NCBI GenBank assembly: GCA_039090855.1
Contig: CM077011.1
Location: forward strand, 35,483,501 to 35,547,500
Source of the DNA: Macrothele yani
Lineage: Eukaryota > Arthropoda > Arachnida > Araneae > Macrothelidae
Direction: 5' to 3'
DNA: 64,000 nucleotides
The notes under the pieces are model-generated. The model ran no database searches and was not told the DNA's origin. It saw only the letters and a list, made by a program, of their open reading frames with translations. Both the position numbers and the translations under genes were made by a program. Below, piece by piece: positions 20,893 to 32,366 of the stretch (the first letter of the stretch is position 1; the number at the start of each line of letters is the position of its first letter).

Positions 20893-21245
20893 GTGCCGCC
20901 GCGTTCGACTCATTCTATCTCGACAACCGTGCGCGTGACGCGACTGTGCGTGCATCGTTTTAAATCTCTCGACGAGATCTATTCAAATGTACGAAGAACA
21001 TTTCGCAGAGATTTGAACTGAACATTTAAAAAGTTGCTTTCTTGTAAACCGGTGAACACTTTTGGCAATATCGCGGTTTATCTGGACAACCGTGAGTGCA
21101 AAACGACTGTGCATGGTATCGTTCTGAAGCTCTCAACGAGATCTATTTAAATTCATAAAGAACATATCGCAGTGGTTTAAACTAAAATTAAAAAAAAATG
21201 TTTTTGTATGAACGGGGTAACATTTTCGACAATGCCGCGGAATTC
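20893..21245 (+). repeat. Degenerate 163-bp tandem duplication
   Basis: GACAACCGTG recurs at 20922 and 21085. Similar context follows each (GCGACTGTGCGTG / ACGACTGTGCATG; CTCGACGAGATCTATTCAAA / CTCAACGAGATCTATTTAAA; then a GCCGCG motif). A partial third unit starts near 21230. It is probably a remnant of a longer satellite. Confidence 0.75.
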
Positions 21246-22535
21246 GCAGAATGAAAGCAAGCAAGCAAAAGTGGAGAAAATGAAAACGAGAGACAAGAGC
21301 AAGTGATAAGGAATGTAAGAAGCCCAAGAAGACAGAGCACCACGCTGCGTCATTCGTGTATCGATCTGCTTTGTGTTCGCAATGTATCCAGTATTATTTG
21401 TAAATATTATGTAAGCTACTTTTCATATCATAGACCTGTGTTCGCAATAGCAAATTAAATAAATACTTACTTTGAAACCATTCTCGACTAGCTCATCTCA
21501 ACTATCGATCTGTATGTCGTAATTCTACGTTCCAAACTGACGGCTGAATCTGAACTTGCCCTACCTGTATTTTATTTCGACCCCTAAGAAAATGTTCTTC
21601 TCCGACTTTTGCAGATGGTCACATGTGGACAAGTAACGTGGTGATATAAGCGCATTTTATTTGAAAATCAAAACACACGGAAGAGAAACGGGAGTATCTC
21701 ATAGGAAAAAAATGTTCTTATAATGCAGATGTTATGACGGAGATGCGTTAAAATGATAAACGGCAAAAGCAGCTTGAAATTATCATTCTAACTCAGAGTA
21801 ATGGCAAAATATTTCCTCAATTAATATAAAACTCACTTAAAACTTCTTAGATGGTGAAACGTAATTTTTACTAGAGGATGATGAAAGAAACTCAAGTTTT
21901 TCATCATTAAGATTAGACGCAGCAGAGGCAGGGAGATCTTAACTTGAGAAAAAGTCGCATACATCATTGCTAAACGAAATCTTCCAGCTTTTTCTTTCCT
22001 TTTTTTTTTTAGTTTAAGGATTTTAGCCGTGATTAATATTAAACAGGTCCGCTGACTGAAATCGTGAGATTAAGAAGTTTCAAGAAATCAATAAACGTTG
22101 AGCTGCTGCTAACTACTCCCCCGCCCACCCTTCTTCATGTCATCAGCGGTTAATGATGGTACCACGGCTTTGACACAGGACGATTACTGAAGTTGGAATC
22201 GAACATGGTCATTAAGAAAAGGTAATAATTGTCTAATGAATTTGTGCACGCAAAACATACTTTCAGAGTGACTGAATTTCCGATACTCCAGGACCCTTGC
22301 TTGTCCTTGCTTTATGAAAATAAAAAACATGTTTCGGTAATTATTTTTTTGCTCAAGAATATAACGACTCGTTCCCCTCTAACGAAATACCCAGTCGGTT
22401 CACATCCTTTGGAGACAAAGCATAATTTATGAGAAGTATACGCATTAATTTTAGCGTTTCCTGCAGTGTGTATGACAGAAGATATTAACTGCAAACATTT
22501 CGTTTCGCCAAACTGCAGAAACCCACTATGATATA
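21246..22535. other. No gene identified
   Basis: AT-rich sequence without recognisable domain, RNA gene or repeat family. Confidence 0.5.
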
Positions 22536-22747
22536 CTAAATAGTAACACTGTATTAATGATTCGATTTATTGGCGTAGGAAGTAGACACATTAACGTTTC
22601 CAAGCTTTCGCACATCAACCAGAAGGCTTTAAAAAAAAAAAAAGAAAAAAAAAGCCATCTGCTTGATGTGAGAAAGCTTGGAAATGCAAATGTGTCTACT
22701 TCCTACGCCAATAAATCGGATCACTAGTACAGTGTTACTATTTAGTA
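22536..22747. mobile_element. Penelope-like 3'-tail palindrome
   Basis: Two inverted arms of about 95 bp (GGCGTAGGAAGTAGACACAT... and its complement), joined by an A-rich loop (22633-22660), match the 3' tails of the GIY-YIG dimer at 9594-10940 (AAGCTTGGAAA, CTACGCCAATAAAT, GGATC). The arms are bounded outside by TACTAAATAGTAACACTGTA and its inverted copy. No coding portion remains. Confidence 0.75.
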
Positions 22748-22749
22748 CT

Positions 22750-24130
22750 TAATTGGTGTGCTGTTCCCCCACTAAGGACCATTAGAGCCCATACGACGGT
22801 CGCAGCTGCGGATGGAAGTAATACCCATCGGACGAGGATTCTCCCGGCTCAGGAATGGTCAGCAGCGCGATATCTAGGCCAGATTCGGATGTTGAGGTAG
22901 GAAATCCATCCTATTCCTTCTTTGGTGTCCCCTCATAAAATCCTTATCGGAGCAGTCCACACATAGAGTTAATATTGTTTATAAGCAAATAGTCAATTGA
23001 GTACAGGTTCCTGTCAGAGAGTCTTAAATCATTTTTGCTAATATCATGAGCGTATATTTATTATTATGCCAAATCATAACCAATAAATTGTTTTTTGTTG
23101 TTAATTTTGTCTTAGTTCTATGATGAGTGTGTCGTTAACTACAATATGTGAGCTCAACCCTAGATTTTTTGGAGAATGTATATATCTTTTAGATCCGGAA
23201 CTTAGCAAATCTGTTCATTTATGCTTTTTATTTTAAATCTAGACGTTCACAAAAATATTGCGGCACACAGCGGACCCTTTGACTCCCAAAGGAAAATCTG
23301 CTGTGTGAAACACAACGCCCCGTCAGTGGATCCTGAAGCTGCGTCAGCCTTAAATCAGGGAATCGCAGAATCACAACCCACTCGACACCCTCTTGGCTCC
23401 CAATATTACGCCGGGTGAACCCAATTAAGAACTCGAGCGATAATACCTCGTTATCAAATTCCCACTATGATATTTTAATGATAAAAAAAGATGCACACAT
23501 GAATATATAAAGAAATATTTTATTGCATGGTTGTTCAATGTGCACTGAGATGACGGTTTATGGGGCGTACCCTGTGTTGCCACTCTACCGATAAATACTT
23601 TTCTAGGTTTTAGGTAATCTGAATTTTCTGCTGCTGTGTCTAATTTTTTTTTTTTTTTTGTGACGCATTTTTTTTTTTTTTTACTTTTTGACAGATGTTT
23701 CTTCCTATAAATTGGAAAACACAGTGAAATTTCCATGAACGGACACCTCCGAGCAATGATAACCTCCAAAAAACTGCAAGCTTTGGTTGATACAAAACAG
23801 CTGCGGTAGGATTAATACCAGCGAACAACGGAACCTGTTAGCTGCCGTCAGCGGACACCCCAGTCAGTTCGGAAGGAAGATTAACGAGCACTCTGTCCGT
23901 TAGGATTTTACTTAACTACTTCGTTTCATCAGTGGACGATGGGTACCAAAAATATTGCTGAAGGAACTGTGCCTCGTGTAAGATGGGTTACATTCGGAGG
24001 GAAAATGGATGCGCCGCATCGTGTGCAGAGTTGGAAACGGGTCAAAAATTTTGGACCCGAACCCAATCCCGGATGCGGTCGTCACACAATTGTACCCAGC
24101 CCGGACTTGACCCACACAAATCTGCATTGA
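22750..24130. other. No gene identified; two poly-T runs
   Basis: Poly-T runs at 23644-23660 and 23669-23682. The block 23940-24130 is rich in GACCCG/CGGGTC words but I cannot place it in a family. Confidence 0.45.
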
Positions 24131-24135
24131 ACTAT

Positions 24136-24235
24136 AAATTATAATATATCATCATCATCATTACGATTGTCAATCATTATCAATCCACTGCTGGATGAAG
24201 GCCTTCCCAAGTTCCATCAGCGACCTGTTGTGGCG
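24136..24235 (+). mobile_element. Possible LINE 3' end fragment
   Basis: ATCATCATCATTACG followed by CAATCCACTGCTGGATGAAG and GCCTTCCC resembles the widespread arthropod LINE 3' tail (CCACTGCTGGACATAGGCCT, from memory). It is too short for a firm call. Confidence 0.4.
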
Positions 24236-24528
24236 CCAAACTACTTTTGTCGGCCACATTTATTTACTTTTGTTTAAAAAGGTGTGAGACGCAACAATTC
24301 AATTAATTTACGTTTTCAGGAAGTGTAATTGGCATAAAAAAGTAGTTGGTTAATTTTCATAGCGTGAGGTATGGGTTAAGCTTTAGGACGAAAAGAGGAA
24401 TTCATAAGGAAATAATTTTTAGTTTCAATTCATTTTCCTAAAGGAATGAAACAAGAGTGATGCATTTCTTCTTTTCCCCCAGGCAAACGAATCCCCAACT
24501 TTTCGACCTCCTTCCAGTCAGCGTACAG

Positions 24529-24851
24529 ATCATCAGATCAGATCAGATCATATGTAGAGGATTTTAGGAAGGGAGTGTCTGACCCCAGGTCTTAAACAAC
24601 CCTTAGGAACAGGAAGCTAGGAGATTCGGGCTAGAGTGCTCGATAGGAAAGTGACACGGAAGCGAGGTAGAAAGGGGGAGAACGTGGCCTTTTTTTATTA
24701 CCGGGGGCCAGTACCCGGGGTCCGACGGCTTAAAGGGTCCATCCGATGCATGGCGGGTATTTAGTGGTACGAAAGTTTGTACCTGCCCAAGATCGAACCT
24801 GAGGTTATCTCTATGGCAGTAACGAAAGCTGAAAACTAGGCCACCCACGTC
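24529..24851 (-). mobile_element. SINE-C copy with 15-bp target duplication
   Basis: The perfect target duplication CCAGTCAGCGTACAG is at 24514-24528 and 24852-24866. On the minus strand the order is a tRNA-like head (GTGGCCTAGTTTTCAG, GGTTCGATCTTGGG), the shared core (CCGCCATGCATCGGATGG, TTTAAGCCG), a body rich in TCCCCCTTTCTACC, and a 3' tail of (TGATC)n. The (GATCA)n tail, rather than poly-A, separates it from SINE-A. Confidence 0.88.
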
Positions 24852-24866
24852 CCAGTCAGCGTACAG

Positions 24867-25499
24867 TGAACGCTCCAAAGGAAAGGCGATCAGGGAGAGC
24901 AAGAGGGAACAAGCCACCCAGCCGGGTTTCACCCCCCCCCCCCCCACACACACACACTCAGCCAGAAAGCGCAAGACTTCCAACGTTCCTAGGGATAACC
25001 CCGGACAACAGGGCGAAGGACTGAAAAAGTACAAGAATGAAAGCGGCGACCGATACAATCTCAAGACCTAATGTTAGGCAACATTGTTTCGCTTTTCTTT
25101 GATGTAAGCAATCAACGTTACAAACGAACACAGTGGGATCACCTGAGTTACTCATTCGAGAACAAGCGCCGATCGCATTCGGTACCCTAAAAACGAAAGG
25201 TTTGACAACGTCGTAAATTTCACGAATTGATGGCTAACATTCTTCGGGGAAACGCGGATAAGCTGGCGTTACGCAATTGGTCAGAATTTTGGGATTACGT
25301 GAACAGCAAATGAAAATTAAATTTTTTCTTCAGCTCGGACCAGTGAGCGAGGACAATTAATTTTAGAGTAGAACCAGGAGGCGGAGTTTTGGAGAACCCG
25401 AGCAGAAGTCAGAATTTAAGGACAGAAATTTTCCTTCATTGCACATGTAGTCGTGATAGAGGTCGGTCGGGACTTACCGACAGAAATTTTTGAGCATTC
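24867..25499. other. No gene identified; poly-C at 24930-24944
   Basis: Unassigned sequence up to the hAT element. The poly-C/(CA)n tract is the only simple repeat. Confidence 0.45.
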
Positions 25500-26821
25500 A
25501 CCTAGAGCAGTGGTTCTCAAACTTTTCAGCCTGTGGAACCCTTTTTCCTATAATGTCAAGCAATGGAACCCCTCTATAAAAACCATTTAAAAATTAATAT
25601 ATATCTATATGACTATTATTTATCCCTGATTTGAAATAAAAATAAAATGAAAAAAATAAGCAATCAATAAAAAGGTAATACATGCAAAATCGTAATGTAG
25701 AGCCAAGGAAATTTATTATGCCAATGATGCAAGTATTCAATAATGAAAAATATTAATGTGATGAATGGCTTTGCTTTTTATTGCCTCATAATTCTTTAAA
25801 ATTCGGTCCTATCGAAGAAAAATGTAATCTTATATGGGGCTCTGCATTCAGCTTATTACGGTGCTTAGTTTTTGTTGAGGCATATACAGAAAAGCCAGTT
25901 TCACACAGATAGGTTGTCGCAAATGGTAAGAGGACTGACATAGCTTTTTGCGATAATAATGGATATTCTCCTTTCAAACTGCACCAAAATTCTGTTATTG
26001 ACACTGTTTTATAAAGAGATGTCACTAAAGAATCTGACGTCAGTTCAATACATTTTTCATATTCATCAGATGAAAAACTAGGAGGTTTCTCATTAATAAC
26101 AAATGGATTTTTAATCCATAATTGACTTTTATTTTTTCGTGCTGCTCATCAGGAAAATAGTGAATCGTTGAATCGTGGACAGCTTCCAGATGTTGGGTGA
26201 TTTCATCATATTGTTTGTTTTCTATTTCTGAGTTCAACTCTGACAGAAAGTTTCTCACGGTTGAAAAGCAGTCAAGTTCGTGGCTGCAGACACAACTGGT
26301 CCAAAATTGTAGCTTTTTTTAAACGCCACAATTTTGTCTTTGGTAGTGAATACATCAATTTGCTTTCCTTGAAGTGCAAGATTGAGTTCATTTAGTTTTG
26401 AGAAAATATCAGATACATAAGCCACTCGAAATCACCACTCTCTATCATTTAATCGAACTTCCAAATAAAAGTGGTTATCTATGATGCACTTCAGCTCGAA
26501 GTTCAAAAAAGCGTTCCAATATTTTACCTCGAGATAACCACCTCACTTCCGTATGTAGAAGCAATGACGTATGCACACTTCCCATATAATCGCACAAGAT
26601 TTTAAACAATCTATTATTCAGAGGGCGAGATTTTATGAAGTTTATCATTTTAACTACTTCATCCAGGGCGCTTTTTAGATGGAGAGGCAAATTTTTCGCA
26701 GCAAAAGCTTGCCTAAAGAAGCATACAGTGACTACTGGTACAGTGCTTTGCAATCATTTTGATGCGTGCGACAATACCAGATGTTTTTCGTACCATAGCT
26801 TTAGCACCATCTGTACAAATA

Positions 26822-28265
26822 CACTGGCGGAAAGTGAAAAAAGAACACCAAGAAGGAATTGGCGGACGATCATGAAATTTACATATGTTAATGGGGTTGA
26901 GTTTACGTAGGTGTGATGTTCATTTCGGGACCAACCGGTGAGCGCTTACACCACAGCACGGCATAATATGCAAATTACCGTCGGTGGTATTTAAGGAGTA
27001 CGGCAAAGTGAATGTAATCAGTCGTCGGCGTACGGACACGTGCGAAGACCCTGAAGAAGCTGCAATGCCTGGACATGGAAGACGTGTACGATTTCAGCAG
27101 TTATCGGACTTTGAGCGAAGTCGTCTAGTCGGACTACGCAAGTCCGGGTGGTCGTATCGTCGTATTGCGGAGCGAATTGGACGGGAAGTATCGGTGGTGG
27201 TACGATGGTGGCGTAGATGGTCCCAGGAACACTCCCACACGAGAAGACGTGGAATCGGGAGTCACAGACGGACTGATGAGCGGACCGATCGACGCATAAG
27301 AATAGCGGCGTTGTCAAGCACAACATCCATGGTGACGCAAATCCGAGCTGCCGTTGCACCCGAGGTGACTGTGCGAACAATCCGCAACCGTCTACTGGAT
27401 GCAGGACTACGTGCACGTGTGCCTCTGACTCCAGCCCACCGTCAGGAACGGCTGCAGTGGTGTCGCCAACGTCTGCACTAGAGAACGCAATGGAGATCTG
27501 TCGTGTTCAGCGATGAAAGCAGATTCTGCTTGGGAGCCTCCGATGGCCGTATGCGTGCTCGCAGACGCACAGGGGAGCGTCTCCACCCTTCTTGCATCCG
27601 CCAGCGACACACAGGGCCTACAGCTGGTCTCCTGGTGTGGGGAGCGATCAGCTATCACTCCCGTACACAACTAGTGTTTGTACCGGGTACGTTAAACAGC
27701 ACCTCCTACATCAACAACATCATTCAGCCCGTTGTTGTGCCATTTGTAAGGTCGGTCCATCGTGGTGTTTTCCAACAAGATAACGCACGCTCACAGACGG
27801 CACGTGCAACGTAACATGCACTTCAGGGTGTGAGACAACTTCCATGGCCTGCACGTTAACCGGATTTGTCCCCATTGATCAATGTGTGGGATTTTATGGG
27901 ACAACGACTTATCCGGTCTCCACGGCCAGCCACGACCATCCCCGATTTACGCTTCCAGGTTGAGGATGCTTGGAACTCAATACCCCAAACTTACATTCAA
28001 CATCTGTACGACAGACTCTATGCCAGAATTGCACAGTGTGACGCAGTTCATGGCGGTTCAACCACGTACTAACCATATTACATGGAAATGTCATTTTTCA
28101 GTTTACCAGCAAATACATATATATAACGTGATCAAAACATTATGGCAAATATTTTGCCATAATATTTTGATCACGTTATTCTCTGTATTCCGTTATTATG
28201 CTGCATAAATTTCGTTGGTAACAGACGTCTCCTTCTTGGCGTTCTTTTTTCACTTTCCGCCAGTG
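26822..28265 (+). mobile_element. Tc1-like transposon nested in the hAT
   Basis: Long TIRs starting CACTGGCGGAAAGTGAAAAA continue as AGAACACCAAGAAGGA; the right end mirrors this with minor differences (an extra T in the poly-T stretch). TA target duplications are at 26820-26821 and 28266-28267. The insertion splits the hAT transposase between its CVD and CTDGAKA motifs, so it is younger than the hAT. Confidence 0.95.
27065..28072 (+). pseudogene. Tc1-like transposase (32-residue D-E spacing), three stops
   Basis: It starts MPGHGRRVRFQQLSDFERSR (helix-turn-helix); the second HTH lies near TVRTIRNRLLDAGLRAR. The frame of 336 codons has no net shift, with stops at codon 139 (27479), 250 (27812) and 265 (27857). 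First Asp: VVFSDESRFCLGASDGR; second: GVFQQDNARSQTARAT. The position of the catalytic Glu (SPIEHVW in relatives) reads SPLINVW, so the Glu is lost. Only 32 residues separate the second Asp from that position, as in the elements at 29585 and 54405. Confidence 0.9.
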
Positions 28266-29052
28266 TATCAACGCAATTTTCCCAAGGAATTTCATTTCCT
28301 TCAAAGAAGGAATTTAAAATATTGAAGATCTCTGCTGCAGTTGCACGAGCTATTAGCGGCTTGCATAAAAGAAGATCTTCTGCTAGAGATGCTTCATACG
28401 GATATTTTACAAAAACGAGCAATATCGCGAGACCTGACACGTGTGTAGAATCATCCATTTGCAAAGCAAAAGTTCAAGACTTGATGCGAAAAATAAGTTA
28501 CTCTGTTGTGCTGCCTGCTATTTCCTTCACTCAGCGAGACACTGTATCATTTGATAGTGGAATTTTCGATATTTCTTTGACCGAATTTTCACCAAGTACA
28601 CACTTAGCCATGTCAATAACACATGGCTTGATCAGATTCTCTGCTATTGTATGAGGTTCACTTGCTCGTGCTATTTGATAGTTTACTAAACAGGAAGCCT
28701 CTCTAGCACTCTACAGCCGTCCAGACCTAGGCAACAGTGAAGGCCATAAATCACCTTATCAGCGTTTCAGGCGCCAAACTATTTTGAATCCTCCCTCGAT
28801 TTTTTTGCACCACTTCTTTGAGATGTTCTGTCCCACATGGTTTTCATGGCTCTCTGTCACATCTTTTTTCCTGTTTTTTTTATTGGTTGCGAAGAATTGG
28901 TTGGTTAAGGCTGTCATCGGGAAAAATATGGAATTAAGAGATTTTCTTGAAAATTTCGGCGATGTTTTACGAACTGCTTGCGGAACCCCTGGAGGGCCGT
29001 CGCGGAACCCTGGGGTTCCGCGGAACACACTTTGAGAAACACTGACCTAGAG

Positions 29053-29584
29053 GAAGATGAGGACAGCTAGAGTTTGCCCACCGACGATAGTGCAACCAGC
29101 CAAGCTCGCGAGCGGCCTTTCCGTTACCTCAATGGAGGGCCCCCTTCCTAGAGGATGCTCACTGGGTCAACAGAGTAATAAGTTCACAGATGCAGCAGAC
29201 CATCGAGAGGGTGTAATTTGAACATCGCAGGAGAAGTGCCCGTCAGGTTCCTCCGAGTCACCTAGAAGACGTGTAGCGGCCAGAAACTTTTTAATTCATT
29301 ATCTAAGACCCTCACTTAAAGTGGCCCCGCCAGACGGTACGGAAAAGCCCCTTCCAGGTGGACAAGCCGAGGACGACGTAAGCAAGGAAAGAGGCATGTT
29401 GATGTCGTCAACTGACGTGCAAGATAGAGTCATTTTATTTTCTCTGACAATCCACATATTTTATTTGAGATATTTATAATTATAGTGCAGTTATGTCTAG
29501 GTGAAAGTTGGCCCAGTTTCTCCGAGCGATAAGTTGAATAATCTAAAGTGTTTCCTGAAGAAGAAGAATGTTTCTTGTAATATA
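29053..29584. other. No gene identified
   Basis: Sequence between the hAT target duplication and the next Tc1; no family recognised. Confidence 0.45.
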
Positions 29585-31015
29585 TACACTGACGGGAAAA
29601 ATAATCCCAACACCAAGAAGGGGTTGTGTTAGATAAACGACAGTTGGTAGGCGGTGAGAGTACATCTGTAAGATGACGTCTATGCAAATTTCGCACTCGG
29701 CGCGTACGTGTGGCGCTAGTAGCGCCCCTCGGAACATGCAAAGCAGGTTTGCTGTAAATACGCGCTGTAACGTTCGTGAGCGTTAGTTATCGTTGTGATT
29801 CGACGTAGGGTGTTGATGTTAGTCAAGAATGCCTTTAAGAAGACGAAGAAGCCATTATCAACAGCTCACGGAGTTTGAACGAGGTCGTGTAATAGAGCTA
29901 CGAGAAGGTGGATTTTCTTTCCGCAATATTGCAGAACGACTTGGCAGGAATGTAGCCACTGTGCATGATTGTTAACAGCGGTGGTCAAGGGAAGGTACTG
30001 CCTCAAGAAGACTGGGTTCCGGCGGGCCACGTGGCACTACTGAGAGGGAAGACCGCCGTGTACGGCGTATGGCCGTGGCGCATCGTACCGCGTCTGCGGC
30101 AGCAGTTCGAGCTGCAGTTGCCACCACAGTGACACAACGAACTGTTACAAATCGGTTACTTGAAGGACAGCTCCGAGCCAGACGCCCTGTAGCGCGAATT
30201 CCAGTTACTCCAAACCACTGCCATTTGCGACGTCAGTAGTGTCAAGCTAGAGCCCATTGGAGGACGGAGTGGAGATCTGTTGTGTTTTCTGATGAAAGCC
30301 GGTTCTGCCTGGGTGCCAGTGATGGCCGTGTGTTGGTTAGAAGGAGGCCAGGTGAGCGCCTGCAACCAACCTGTCTGCGGCCGAGACACACTGGACCTAC
30401 ACCTGGAGTTATGGTCTGGGGAGCAATTTCCTATGACAGCAGGAGCACTCTCGTGGTTATCCCACGCACCCTGACGGCACAGTTGTACGTCGGTCTGGTG
30501 ATTCAACCTGTTGTGCTGCCATTCATGAACAGCATTCCAGGGGGTGTTTCCCAACAGGATAACGCTCGCCCGCATACCGCTGTTGTAACCCAACATGCTC
30601 TACAGAGTGTCGACATGTTGCCGTGGCCTGCTAGATCACCAGATCTTTCACCAATCGAGCACGTATGGGACATCATTGGACGACAACTCCAGCGTCACCC
30701 CCAACTAGTATTAACCGTCCCTGCATTAACCGACCAAATGCAACAGGCATGGAACTCCATCCCACAAACTGACATCCAGCACCTGTACGACACAATGCAT
30801 GAACGTTTGTGTGCTTGCATTCAACATTCTGGCGGTTACACCGGTTATTAATGTACCAGCAATTCACATTTAAAATGCCTCTTCTCGCGCTTACATTAAG
30901 CTGTGATCTTGAAACCCTAATCGATTAAATACGTTACCTATACAAATGTATTGCCGCCATTTCATTTCTCTACAACTATTTTTTCGTGGTGTTGGGATTT
31001 TTTTTTCCGTCAGTG
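29585..31015 (+). mobile_element. Tc1-like transposon, complete
   Basis: TIRs start CACTGACGGGAAAAATAATC and mirror at the right end (GTTGGGATTTTTTTTTCCGTC, then AGTG). TA target duplications are at 29583-29584 and 31016-31017. The transposase frame has only two stops. It resembles transposases annotated as Tcb1-type in spiders, from memory. Confidence 0.94.
29829..30851 (+). pseudogene. Tc1-like transposase with two premature stops
   Basis: Start ATG 29829: MPLRRRRSHYQQLTEFERGR, then FSFRNIAERLGRNVATVHDC (first HTH). The full frame is 341 codons with no net frameshift. Stops are TAA at codon 49 (29973) and TAG at codon 137 (30237), the latter explained by TGG to TAG in RRQWCQAR. The catalytic residues are all present: VVFSDESRFCLGASDGR, SQQDNARPHT and SPIEHVWDIIGRQL. 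Counting from the second Asp to the Glu gives 32 residues, two fewer than canonical Tc1. It ends SGGYTGY. Confidence 0.93.
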
Positions 31016-31017
31016 TA

Positions 31018-32100
31018 TTTTGAATGGTTAACTGCCGATAAAGGCAGGAGAGATAATAAGGTTAGAAACTACGGGTTAAGTGATAATTAATTACGGGTTA
31101 TTTGCCATGTTTAGGGTAAGGTTAACTAAGAGTTCAATTTGAGTGCTAATTAAATGAGGTGATAATAATTCAGCTACCGGAAAGGGAGCAGCGAGTTAAA
31201 GCAAACAGCAAATTATTCATTGCGAAATAGCGTGAATTTTCTCTACTTTGTTTTCAGTTTTTTTTCTTTATATGCAGGTGTGTGTATTGTGTTCATTCAA
31301 TGTATTTCATGTGTCTTCGAATAAGAGGTGTTGATATCAATGCAGTTATTTTAAAGTTGTTAACTGTCTCCTAAAGACAGGGAAATTCCTGGCAAATAGT
31401 AGTAAAGGCTACTTAAATCTTTAATCTGAATTGAGGAAGTAAATCTGATAATGTTAAAGGAACTAAGAAATTTTAAAGTGATCAAAAGTTATAAGTGAAC
31501 AAAGTAAACAATGCTGAGAGTAGAAGACTCCAGCGATTTATCGAGTATTTTTATGTTGATATGTATGTTGGATCAATCGAGTAATAATTGTAGAGAAGAT
31601 GAATTTTGGGAGTAAAACCTTCTCTAAAACTTAACTTTAAATTGTATCGAAAATTTGCATTGAAATGGAATAGTTAGGAGTAAATTAAATGCAATACAGG
31701 TTCCCTACTAAAGGTATACCACATTATCAACTTATTTACACGAATAAACTGTTTTGTTATTGCTATTTCCTTATTTCTGTTTTCCTTCAGAACAAGTTGG
31801 GCTTTGAGTGTGCTATTTCGCAAGCTAATAATTTTGATAAGGGGTTAGCATCAATAGGTGTGGTGCGGCGGTAATATAGAATTAGGAACGAGGGTGATCT
31901 TTTTCCTTTTCAGCCTTTACTCCCCACTTATTTTATTTATTTTAACAATTCGGTCGTTTCTTCTTTTTTTTTACTCTAAAATTTTGCGGCAAATGAGTGC
32001 GTGCGTATTTTTGTGCAGGTGCTCATATGAGAACACAACGCGGTGTCCGGGTGAAAATTTGTATCGCCATCTTCGGAAGGAAACAACTTTTCGGCTCACT
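31018..32100. other. No gene identified
   Basis: AT-rich unique sequence with no domain or repeat family that I recognise. Confidence 0.5.
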
Positions 32101-32366
32101 ATAACGATAATTTTAGTTAATTCTGGTGTCCCTCCCAACCACAATCGGTCTGGGTCAGTCTCCTATATCTAATCATCTTCCACAAGGACTTCTGGGTCTT
32201 TTCCTGTCCCTTGGAATCTAGTCTAAAATTTCGGTTGTCCATCGGTGGTCCGTTCTTCTGGTAACATGTCCAGCCCATTGCTCTTTCAGGGATTTTACTC
32301 TGATCATGATGTCTTCCACTCTTGTCATTTCCTCTTTTTATCCTTCTTGGTTACACTAAACATGTA

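Larger units (their letters stand above)
25786..28700 (-). pseudogene. hAT transposase pseudogene, ZBED5/SCAND3-like
   Basis: Reading minus, the recognisable blocks in order are: ARASEPHTIAENLIKPC (about 28680), LQMDDSTHVSGLAILLVFVK with the first catalytic Asp, and LLLCKPLIARATAAEIFNIL. The Tc1 insertion comes next, right after IPWENCVD. Then follow CTDGAKAMVRKTSGIVARIK, AAKNLPLHLKSALDEVVKM, LLLHTEVRWLSRGKILERFF, and the C-terminal dimerisation block EYPLLSQKAMSVLLPFATTY and CETGFSVYASTKTKHRN. These are the blocks of the ZBED5/SCAND3-type transposase. There are several stops and frameshifts, for example around 26040-26470. The N-terminal BED finger is not recognisable. Confidence 0.88.
25508..29044 (-). 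mobile_element. hAT transposon (Buster/ZBED5-like) with 8-bp target duplication
   Basis: The perfect target duplication ACCTAGAG is at 25500-25507 and 29045-29052. TIRs are CAGTGGTTCTCAAACTTT and, as reverse complement, CAGTGTTTCTCAAAGTGT. The end sequence and 8-bp duplication are diagnostic of hAT. A Tc1 element is inserted at 26822-28265. Without it the element would be about 2.1 kb. Confidence 0.95.

Noticed and set aside
23940..24130. Link between the GACCCG-rich blocks at 23940-24130 and 34005-34115 as one repeat family
   Set aside because: Only short words are shared; I could not align them over a useful length.
24930..25064. Minus-strand 153-residue open frame at 24603-25064 as a gene
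   Set aside because: Most of it lies in SINE-C and a poly-C/(CA)n tract; no domain is seen.
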